18,254 nt of DNA. Origin: Synergistaceae bacterium (lineage in GTDB: Bacteria > Synergistota > Synergistia > Synergistales > Aminobacteriaceae). The notes under the pieces were generated by a model. The model searched no databases and was not told the origin of the DNA. It saw nothing but the letters and a program-made list of their open reading frames with translations. Position numbers and translations under genes: made by a program. Numbering within the stretch: the first letter of the stretch is position 1; every line of letters begins with the position of its first letter. Below are positions 1 through 6,174 of the stretch, piece by piece. The stretch is taken from positions 1 through 18,254 of the forward strand of contig JAFTBT010000079.1 in assembly GCA_017455085.1 (NCBI GenBank). The letters are read 5' to 3'.

Positions 1-6
1 ACTCTT

Positions 7-804
7 ATGAGAAAATGCGGATTCATATTATTGCTTCATGCATTGCTCTTGTTGATGTGTGTTCCTTCATGGGGTGAGGGCTTCAACATCTCATCCATGA
101 CGACAGCGTATAAGACCGTCTATAGCGTTGATGTCAAGGCGGATTATCGCGCAAACATCATCATCAGGACAAATGTTACGTATTACGGAAGTGGCACAGC
201 AGACGACTACGTTACTAATGTAGGAAGCATCGCGTGGACAGTCGTAAACTCTGACGGTGCACTCACTAACTGCAAGCTGGTATCAGCAGATGACGAGACT
301 ACACAAGTGAGTAATGATGATCTTACGAACCTGAAGGAAAATAAGACCTACAGGTTCAGGCTGACGGGCTATGTCGCCAAAGCCGGCAAGGTAACAGTCA
401 TTGCTACTTTGAAACGCGGAAAAGATTCGCCGATTGTGTATGGAGTAAACGGCAAACCTGAACAAAGCCTTGATATAACCTTCTCTGCCGAATCTAAGGA
501 CAATTCAGGGGTAATCACAAGCGATGAAACAGGCGATAACGCCCCCACAGAGGACATCAACGACTCCAGCATAGCCCCCGACTCAGACTCACGCGATCCC
601 AGAGACCCCGACAGCCGCGAGTGGAACGGACTGGATTCACCTTTCACGTTTACACCCGGAACAGTTGCGGCAGGACTGAAGCCGAAAGTTACGTGGGCGA
701 AACCCGCAGACTTCAAAGCAGGAACATCAACAGATACAGTTGTTGCTACGATCACCGGACCTGTCGAGGGAATGCAAAGGACACAGTTAAACTTTACGGC
801 ATAG
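7..804 (+). CDS. Large secreted Ig-like surface protein, 5' part (frameshifted)
   Basis: This is the N-terminal portion of a long secreted protein that continues in another frame after about position 770. Residues 1-24 form a Sec signal peptide: basic MRK, a leucine-rich core, and a likely cleavage near PSWG-EG. The cysteine in the core has no lipobox, so a lipoprotein is unlikely. The mature part is beta-rich and resembles a bacterial Ig-like domain, followed by an Asp/Ser-rich linker at about residues 165-205. After residue 254 the frame reads 11 codons that no longer fit and stops at 804. No function is recognised; a cell-surface or extracellular role is inferred from the signal peptide and composition. 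Only six bases lie upstream, so the ribosome binding site cannot be judged, but the signal peptide supports this start. Confidence 0.7.
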   Translation: MRKCGFILLLHALLLLMCVPSWGEGFNISSMTTAYKTVYSVDVKADYRANIIIRTNVTYYGSGTADDYVTNVGSIAWTVVNSDGALTNCKLVSADDETTQVSNDDLTNLKENKTYRFRLTGYVAKAGKVTVIATLKRGKDSPIVYGVNGKPEQSLDITFSAESKDNSGVITSDETGDNAPTEDINDSSIAPDSDSRDPRDPDSREWNGLDSPFTFTPGTVAAGLKPKVTWAKPADFKAGTSTDTVVATITGPVEGMQRTQLNFTA

Positions 805-3623
805 CAAAGAGCGCGGCTAAAGATATTCCGCTGACCAGTGCCAACATCAAACAGTACAATATTCCGTTCAGGGTTACTGTCATCAACTCTAAGGACAACA
901 TAGCCACAGGCAACAAGAAGGCCGATAAGAACATCAAGACCACTGTAACAATTGCGTTCAACGGCGGGAATTTTGCCTACAAAGGATTTCCGTTGACGGT
1001 CTCAGCGTGGAACAAGAACAACACCAGCAAGCCAGCAAGCAAAACCGTGAAGCTGAACGTTACGCCTAATGACTCCGCTCCGGAATGGGGATCTCTTTAC
1101 GAATACACCTACATAAGCGGAGACACAAGCACCTCGAACTCCAAGACCTACACCACAAGCAGCTACACCGAATGGGAAGCGTGGAAGACAGAGGGCAGTG
1201 GCAGCTACAAGGGCGGCGAGAACCTCGAACTTTCTTCCGGAGTAAACTCAAGCCGCAAGTATGTCCTCCTGACGAAGAACAGCAAACCCGTTGAGGTCAA
1301 GTATTATTTTGTGGATGGTGTGCGTCAGCGTTACAGCCTGACAGAATCCGGCTATGCTTATGATGATTTCAGCTCTTCACTCGGTGATGATAATGCTGCT
1401 GCTTGGGAATACGTCTACTACGAGACAGAACAGCGCGGAAAATACTGGTACGCTGCAATCCCCGATAGTTTCTACGTTACTGTTACCGACACTTCAGTTG
1501 TGGTTGAGGATGACTCATCAACCGGCGAAATCGAGTACATAACAACGCAACTCTTCACAGCTATATCTCCCGACAAGAAGGCACAGCCCGAAATCGTGAC
1601 TGCTGTTTACCCCAGCGCAGCAGAAGGCTCACGCGGAGGCCGTCTTCCCGACACAGCGTACTACGTCAAGGCACCTGCACCCTTCCTCATCGACACGCCA
1701 AAAGCCCCGAAGGATGAAGGCATAGTCATAACGGTAAACCAGCCTTCATTTGACTATCTCGGCAATAACACAGTATCAGGGAGTGTGTATATCTACGGTA
1801 CGCTCAAGGAGACCAGCAAAGAATCAAAGAACAAGATCAAGCTGAAGGTCTCCAACCCCACCACGAAGCAGAAAGCACAGCTCACGGTTACAGTGTCAGG
1901 GAAAACAGTGCCGAAGTTCCCCAAGCTGGCGGACTTCAAATTTGACACCAGCATTCTCAACGAGGACACGTATTCTGATGCGTTGTTACTTGATTACGGC
2001 TACGATGACACCCGCAAAAAGCTCATCACCAAGAGAGTCACCGCAGGAAAGACTCCTAAGGCCAAGTTCAAGGCTGACGGCTCGAAGACCATCACCTACA
2101 AGCTCGGACTGTATAATGCATACGGCAGCGCTGACGGCTACACGGCGTTCCACCACGCACGCGCAAAGTTCACCGGAGACGCTGAACTCTGGGACTACAT
2201 GTACGGGTACATCATCAAGCACAGCATGTACAGCCAATACGGCGAGCAGTTCAACAAGGAGCTTGAGGCGAACTTAGCGGCGCATAATCTTTCGTTCGAC
2301 ATCAAGAAGGGCTCTGTAGTTCAGCTAGTCAGTGGCGTATCTACTACTCCGACTCTGAACGATGCAGGCACACAGTTTGCTTCACTGGATCTTGCGGTTA
2401 CGGCCGTCAACGATGTAGGGACTGCTCAGGCGTGGGCGGAGCTTGCCATCACCGGAGACAAGCCCAAAGTTGCGGATAAGACCGTCAGCATTTACGGGGC
2501 AGTGCAGAAGGGCGATGTGTTCACGTTCAAGCTCACGGCTGGGAAGACCATTGCGGAGAGTGTGAGGAACGAGGGCGGCAGTATCAACGTCAGGACACAC
2601 ACGGCTTCAGACACGGACACAAAGACTCTGAGTGACTGGGGGCTTGAGCTGGTGAATTATGACTCGATGGATATTCTTGTGAGCGATGAAGTTACGTATG
2701 AAGCTGGCGAGGAGATTCCTGGATACGACCCGGCAAAGCAAATAATAGTCGATACTGGAGACTACGATAACCTTTCGGAAGCTGTCTCGAGTACGACCAC
2801 CGTCGATGATGCAGGTAATTCTACAACGACATACAACGCCGGAGATTATGGAGTAACGCTCCTCAGCGGCGACACATGGATACGCTCAAAGGATGTCAGA
2901 TACATCAATTACGGACTGATTCAGGTGAAAGACTCTGACGCACTCGCAAAGGTGATCGTCAATGCGCAGTCAGCAGACACGAAGGGTAAAGCCCTCAAGA
3001 AGCTGGAAAAGGGCTCAAAGGTGAATCTGACTCTGGACAATTTCGGAGCAATCGCGAAAGGCAAAATCACTGTAGCACTTTTGTCGAACATCACGAGCAA
3101 GGGAGACCCCGCGCACTATAACGCCTCCAGCAACGGAGCATTACCGGCAAACAACGGGAAGGGTGCAGAATCCGCAAGGAGAACCAGAACAGCAGACGGG
3201 TATATCTCGAACAACGGGACACTTCCGAACGCAGACTCAGAGTCCGAATCCGAAGAGGCAAATTCCGTCACGATAGGAACTCCGAGAACGTTTGCGGACT
3301 TGAGCGCGGAACAGAAAGTATTCTTGTCGGCGAAGGGCTACGCTGTGATTGCGGTGATGCCGGAGATTACGGCTAATCTTGAAGGCCAGCAGGATTTTGC
3401 TGTGGAACTTGACGAGGACTCTCCAGAAGGCGCGGAGCTTGTGTATATTCCGTTCCCGAAGAACGCTCAGGAGACAGAAGACGACAATATAGCTGATTTC
3501 TACGACTCTGAAGGTGCATTTATCGAGCGCGTCCCTGCTGAGAAGGATATAGTGGTCTGTCCGTGGCTGAGGGAAGGCGTGACGTACGAGCCAGTGATTG
3601 CGGCCAAGAGTGCAGAAAAATAG
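771..3623 (+). CDS. Large secreted Ig-like surface protein, 3' part (frameshifted)
   Basis: This continues the preceding gene in the -1 frame. The reading becomes sensible at the asparagine codon at 771 (NAKDTVKLYG), directly after GPVEG of the upstream frame; the frame is open back to at least 621, but that part looks like a shadow. With one base restored the protein would be 1,205 residues. It is rich in Thr, Ser, Asp, Lys and Tyr and holds several Ig-like beta stretches, with segments ending in patterns such as LTVTVSGK and AELAITGDKPKV. An acidic Ser/Glu linker (about 3228-3260) precedes a C-terminal domain containing VMPEITANLEG, FYDSEGAFIERVP and GVTYEPVI. I recall similar C-termini in Synergistota secreted proteins (family memory, not searched). 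There is no C-terminal anchor or sorting motif, so release or non-covalent attachment is likely. A strong terminator follows. Confidence 0.7.
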   Translation, partial: NAKDTVKLYGIAKSAAKDIPLTSANIKQYNIPFRVTVINSKDNIATGNKKADKNIKTTVTIAFNGGNFAYKGFPLTVSAWNKNNTSKPASKTVKLNVTPNDSAPEWGSLYEYTYISGDTSTSNSKTYTTSSYTEWEAWKTEGSGSYKGGENLELSSGVNSSRKYVLLTKNSKPVEVKYYFVDGVRQRYSLTESGYAYDDFSSSLGDDNAAAWEYVYYETEQRGKYWYAAIPDSFYVTVTDTSVVVEDDSSTGEIEYITTQLFTAISPDKKAQPEIVTAVYPSAAEGSRGGRLPDTAYYVKAPAPFLIDTPKAPKDEGIVITVNQPSFDYLGNNTVSGSVYIYGTLKETSKESKNKIKLKVSNPTTKQKAQLTVTVSGKTVPKFPKLADFKFDTSILNEDTYSDALLLDYGYDDTRKKLITKRVTAGKTPKAKFKADGSKTITYKLGLYNAYGSADGYTAFHHARAKFTGDAELWDYMYGYIIKHSMYSQYGEQFNKELEANLAAHNLSFDIKKGSVVQLVSGVSTTPTLNDAGTQFASLDLAVTAVNDVGTAQAWAELAITGDKPKVADKTVSIYGAVQKGDVFTFKLTAGKTIAESVRNEGGSINVRTHTASDTDTKTLSDWGLELVNYDSMDILVSDEVTYEAGEEIPGYDPAKQIIVDTGDYDNLSEAVSSTTTVDDAGNSTTTYNAGDYGVTLLSGDTWIRSKDVRYINYGLIQVKDSDALAKVIVNAQSADTKGKALKKLEKGSKVNLTLDNFGAIAKGKITVALLSNITSKGDPAHYNASSNGALPANNGKGAESARRTRTADGYISNNGTLPNADSESESEEANSVTIGTPRTFADLSAEQKVFLSAKGYAVIAVMPEITANLEGQQDFAVELDEDSPEGAELVYIPFPKNAQETEDDNIADFYDSEGAFIERVPAEKDIVVCPWLREGVTYEPVIAAKSAEK

Positions 3624-3667
3624 TGCGGAGTAATCTCTGCGGACACTAGGCAACACTCGGCAATATT

Positions 3668-3702
3668 CACCCTGTCGGACGAAACCGGCGGGGTGTATTT
3701 TT
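3668..3702 (+). terminator. Intrinsic terminator after the large secreted protein
   Basis: An 11-base-pair stem (3668-3678 with 3685-3695) closes a six-base loop ACGAAA. All positions pair if two G-U pairs are allowed. It is followed at once by TATTTTT, and it lies 45 bases after the stop codon of the secreted-protein gene. Confidence 0.88.
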
Positions 3703-3714
3703 GTGTGGTATGGC

Positions 3715-3743
3715 TTGACATTTCTGGGAATGTGTGTGATTAT
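3715..3743 (+). promoter_or_regulatory. Candidate sigma-70 promoter upstream of the aroB-like gene
   Basis: A perfect -35 hexamer TTGACA (3715-3720) is followed after 17 bases by GATTAT (3738-3743, four of six to consensus), with TGT just before it as an extended -10. It lies directly after the terminator, so it would start the next transcription unit and give a leader of about 240 bases. A weaker alternative is TTGGCT (3866) with TAAATA (3887), spacing 15. The remainder of the 369-base gap (3624-3992) is AT-rich and shows no convincing gene. Confidence 0.45.
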
Positions 3744-3919
3744 TTTCGCATCTCAAGATTTTATGAAGGAGTATTTTTTACGTTGCATAATTCATTGCTC
3801 ACATCAGTGTATTATTACGAGTTTATGTTTACCCGCTGGCACAATTTCCGGAGGGTAAATGCGCTTTGGCTGACGTGAGGATATTCTAAATACATCACAA
3901 CATATACACAGGACATTAG

Positions 3920-3955
3920 AGCACCTTTCTGACGTTGAAGCGTTGGGGAGGTGCT
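3920..3955 (+). promoter_or_regulatory. Hairpin in the leader of the aroB-like gene
   Basis: AGCACCTTTC (3920-3929) pairs with GGGGAGGTGCT (3945-3955) over ten positions, including two U-G pairs, and leaves a 15-base loop. The stem is followed by TTAGTTATAGATTTTTA, a loose U-rich stretch, and ends 37 bases before the start codon at 3993. It could be an attenuator or a weak terminator ahead of the gene. No known riboswitch or T-box was recognised. Confidence 0.4.
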
Positions 3956-3992
3956 TTAGTTATAGATTTTTACGGAAGGCAGGAATGAGACA

Positions 3993-5057
3993 ATGCCCGC
4001 ACATGTGAAGACTTCAGCAGGATACAGCATCAAGATACGCAAAGGTTTAGTAGAACGCATAGGCTTTGAAATTCTCCGTTTGAGCGACGATAAGGACTGT
4101 GAAATCGCACTAATCACGGACGAGAAAGTATCAGGCCTATATCTCCAGAAGGTTATTCTGAACGCCAGAGAATGCCCCAAGCCCGCAGGGACAAAGTTAC
4201 GGTTATGTGAGGTGCTGATAAATTCTCACGAGGACACGAAGAACTTCGGGCTTATCGCGAAGATTCTGGAGGACATGGCAGCACTTGGCCTGTCGAAGAA
4301 CTGTGTAGTAGCTGCTCTCGGCGGAGGAGTAGTGTGTGATGCTGCTGGATTTGCGGCTGGAGTGTACATGAACGGCGTGAGGCTTGTGCTTGTGCCGACG
4401 ACTCTTGCGGCGATGGTGAAGGCCTCGACTGGGAATCATGCGCGGGTGAATCTGAGTGCTGGGGAGAACATGGCGGGGATGTCGTACATGCCTTCGCTGG
4501 TGCTGTGTGACACGGAGTGCCTGAAGACTCTTCCTGATGACGAGTACCGGAGCGGGCTGTCAGAGGCATTGAAGACGGCGATAGTGAGCGGTGAAGAGAT
4601 GTTCAGAATTTTCGAGAGGGGAGTAGATTCTGAGAACATAGAGAGAATCATAGAGGAGTGTATCAAGTTTCGGGCTGAGATATCCGGAGATGATGAGCGT
4701 GTTCGGTGGCTGAAGCTGGGGTGCGTTGTTGGGAGTGCGATTGGAGCGTTGAGTGGGTACGGGATACAGCACGGGCTTGCGACTGCGGAGGGGATAGGGA
4801 TAACTGCGAGGGCTGCGGCAAAAATGGGTTGGTGCAGTGAGGAGACGGCTGGGAGGATTTTTGCGGCACTGGAAAGGAATAACCTTCCGAGTGTGTGCAG
4901 CAAGTACAAGCCTTCGGAGATAGCGCAGACGGCGGTGAAGTCTGGAGGCAGGGTGATAGATATGGTTGTGCCTGTGGAGATTGGAAAATGTGAAGTGAAG
5001 CATGTGGAGGCTGAGGAGCTGGAGCATATTATTTCTTTAGGTATGGGCAGGGAATAA
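3993..5057 (+). CDS. aroB: 3-dehydroquinate synthase (AroB) family protein, atypical active site
   Basis: A 354-residue protein of the AroB fold, normally the NAD- and metal-dependent enzyme converting DAHP to 3-dehydroquinate in the shikimate pathway. Family landmarks are clear: ALGGGVVCDAAGFAAGVYM, VPTTLAAMV, LKTLPDDEYRSGLSEALK, and a late IQHG. Several canonical residues differ. The usual DSSxGGKT is KASTGNHA, and GHTxGHA, which carries a metal-binding His and the catalytic His, is GCVVGSA. The metal-ligand Glu in GLSE and the third His in IQHG remain. The length is normal for the family. The ATG has AGGA at 3981-3984, eight bases away. The gene stands alone, with a hairpin upstream and no other aro genes nearby. 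Family membership is firm; canonical enzyme activity is doubtful, so the symbol denotes the family only. Confidence 0.8.
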   Translation: MPAHVKTSAGYSIKIRKGLVERIGFEILRLSDDKDCEIALITDEKVSGLYLQKVILNARECPKPAGTKLRLCEVLINSHEDTKNFGLIAKILEDMAALGLSKNCVVAALGGGVVCDAAGFAAGVYMNGVRLVLVPTTLAAMVKASTGNHARVNLSAGENMAGMSYMPSLVLCDTECLKTLPDDEYRSGLSEALKTAIVSGEEMFRIFERGVDSENIERIIEECIKFRAEISGDDERVRWLKLGCVVGSAIGALSGYGIQHGLATAEGIGITARAAAKMGWCSEETAGRIFAALERNNLPSVCSKYKPSEIAQTAVKSGGRVIDMVVPVEIGKCEVKHVEAEELEHIISLGMGRE

Positions 5058-5058
5058 T

Positions 5059-5125
5059 TTTCTCAAACACGGCGGGTGATATTACCTCAAAAACTACGGT
5101 GGTATTGTCTCAAAAATTTTGTGGT
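5059..5125 (+). repeat. Three imperfect 23-24-base direct repeats
   Basis: Three diverged units carry the core CTCAAA at 5062, 5086 and 5109, each followed by A/C-rich bases and then GGCGGGTG, CGGTGG or GTGG. The spacing is 24, then 23 bases, and 23 again to the first TTCAAA of the 15-base array at 5132. They appear to be an older or longer form of the downstream repeat family. They begin directly after the stop codon of the aroB-like gene. Confidence 0.55.
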
Positions 5126-5395
5126 TGCAGCTTCAAACGTTGCAGCCTCAAACGTTGTATCCTCACACGATGCAGCTTCACACGCTGCAGCTTCACACGA
5201 TGCAGCTTCACACGATGTAGCCTCACACGATGTAGCCTCACACGATGCAGCTTCACACGATGCAGCTTCACACGATGTAGCCTCACACGATGCAGCTTCA
5301 CACGATCCAGCCTCACACGATGCAGCTTCAGACGTTGCAGCCTCAAACGTTGTATCCTCACACGATGCAGCTTCACACGATCCAGCCTCAAAAAT
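5126..5395 (+). repeat. Tandem array of about 18 units of 15 bases
   Basis: The consensus is TGYAGCYTCACACGA, repeated head to tail with no spacer. Main variants are TGCAGCTTCACACGA, TGTAGCCTCACACGA, TCCAGCCTCACACGA and, near the ends, TGCAGCCTCAAACGT. The last unit (5381-5395) decays into an A-rich sequence. Because 15 is a multiple of three, several frames stay open: one plus frame reads ASHD-type repeats from a GTG at 5076, another CSFTR repeats, and the minus strand RVKLH. No ribosome binding site of note precedes the GTG, and variation hits synonymous and non-synonymous sites alike, so I regard it as non-coding satellite DNA. It is not a CRISPR array, since there are no unique spacers. 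Confidence 0.9.
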
Positions 5396-5460
5396 ATTAA
5401 CGCATAAAGTATTGACACATTGATGGTATTATTGCGCGGGCATGAGCAACTAAAATCTAG

Positions 5461-5466
5461 TATAAT
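5461..5466 (+). promoter_or_regulatory. Candidate -10 element of the hpf promoter
   Basis: A perfect TATAAT lies 41 bases before the hpf start codon, preceded by AT-rich TAAAATCTAG. No good -35 hexamer is found at 16-18 bases (GGGCAT at 17), so an activator or alternative sigma factor may be involved. A TTGACA at 5412-5417 is too far away to pair with it. Confidence 0.4.
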
Positions 5467-5507
5467 ACTTTCACCAACTTTTCAACTTTTTTCAGGAGGT
5501 GCTCACT

Positions 5508-6041
5508 ATGGATGTTCGGTTTGTAGTACGAGGAACAACTGTAGACGACAAGCTCAGGGACTACATGGAGAAGAAAATCTCCCGCCTTGAAAAATTTTTC
5601 CGCAAGATACTGAACTGCCAGATTGTCGTAACGCATCACAAAGGCAGCTTTAACGTGGAGACTACTGCTAATGCCAATGGAGTGATTCTCAGGGCAGAAG
5701 AAGACGCTCTGGATATGCGTACGGCGTTTGACCAGTCCTTGAAGAATCTCGAGCGCAGAATCAAGAAATACAATTCCTACCTCAAGGACAGGGCTCAGCT
5801 CGGCACAGCAGAAGCATTCTCGTTCAGCATCGAGGAAGCAGCAGAAGCAGAAGCAGACACGCCCACAGTCGACAAGGTCAAGAAGGTCGAAGTCCACCCG
5901 ATGGATCCAGTCGAGGCAGCTATGCAGATGGAGCTTGTTGGGCATGAGTTCTTCATGTTCCAGAATGCAGCCACCGGAGAGATTAACGTGGTCTACAAGC
6001 GCGGAGAAAACAGCTACGGCCTGCTTGAACCCGTCAGGTAG
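5508..6041 (+). CDS. hpf: Ribosome hibernation promoting factor, long form
   Basis: A 177-residue long-form HPF. The N-terminal S30AE domain (about residues 1-100) binds the 30S decoding region. The C-terminal domain (about 122-177, with HPMDPVEAAMQMELVGHEFF and TGEINVVYKRGENSYGL) mediates 70S dimerisation into inactive 100S particles in long-form family members. A variable acidic Glu/Ala linker at about 108-118 separates them. The start is the ATG at 5508, because AGGAGG at 5494-5499 lies eight bases upstream; an in-frame GTG at 5499 overlaps that site and is rejected. The gene is monocistronic, with TATAAT upstream and a terminator 62 bases after the stop. The 15-base repeat array ends about 110 bases before the gene, which is otherwise ordinary. 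Confidence 0.95.
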   Translation: MDVRFVVRGTTVDDKLRDYMEKKISRLEKFFRKILNCQIVVTHHKGSFNVETTANANGVILRAEEDALDMRTAFDQSLKNLERRIKKYNSYLKDRAQLGTAEAFSFSIEEAAEAEADTPTVDKVKKVEVHPMDPVEAAMQMELVGHEFFMFQNAATGEINVVYKRGENSYGLLEPVR

Positions 6042-6102
6042 CAGAAAGAATCTTGCAGCATAGTTTTCTGTCAGCACGGCAGGCATAAGCCCAAAAAATT
6101 AA

Positions 6103-6130
6103 CCCCCCAGCAAAATCGGGGGGCTTCTTT
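6103..6130. terminator. Bidirectional intrinsic terminator between hpf and the minus-strand operon
   Basis: CCCCCC (6103-6108) pairs with GGGGGG (6118-6123) around the loop AGCAAAATC. On the plus strand it is followed by CTTCTTT; on the minus strand by TTAATTTTTT. It therefore serves hpf and also the converging gene that ends at 6175. Confidence 0.85.
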
Positions 6131-6174
6131 GTGTCCTAAAGTGCTTCGTTGATGTTGAAATGCTTTGTCGAGAA

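Noticed and set aside
369..755. 128-codon minus-strand frame inside the secreted-protein gene.
   Set aside because: It lies opposite a coherent signal-peptide-bearing protein and shows no recognisable domain or start signals.
760..780. Programmed -1 ribosomal frameshift.
   Set aside because: No slippery heptamer in the zero frame and no obvious downstream pseudoknot; a lost base explains the pattern better.
3693..3878. Small 61-codon open frame on the plus strand after the first terminator.
   Set aside because: It begins inside the terminator stem, overlaps the candidate promoter and has no ribosome binding site or protein-like composition.
4436..4909. Long minus-strand frames opposite the aroB-like gene (also 4560-5027).
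   Set aside because: They are shadows of a gene with clear family motifs; their composition is Pro/Ser/His-rich and resembles no protein family.
5126..5395. CRISPR array.
   Set aside because: The 15-base units are contiguous with no unique spacers, and no cas genes are nearby.
5076..5423. Open frame of 115 codons encoding ASHD-type repeats across the 15-base array.
   Set aside because: It starts at a GTG without a good ribosome binding site. Equivalent frames are open on both strands simply because the unit length is a multiple of three, and substitutions show no codon-level constraint.
6138..6172. Partial similarity between GATGTTGAAATG near 6149 and GACGTTGAAGCG near 3931, suggesting a shared element.
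   Set aside because: The match is short and falls apart outside about ten bases; chance is sufficient.
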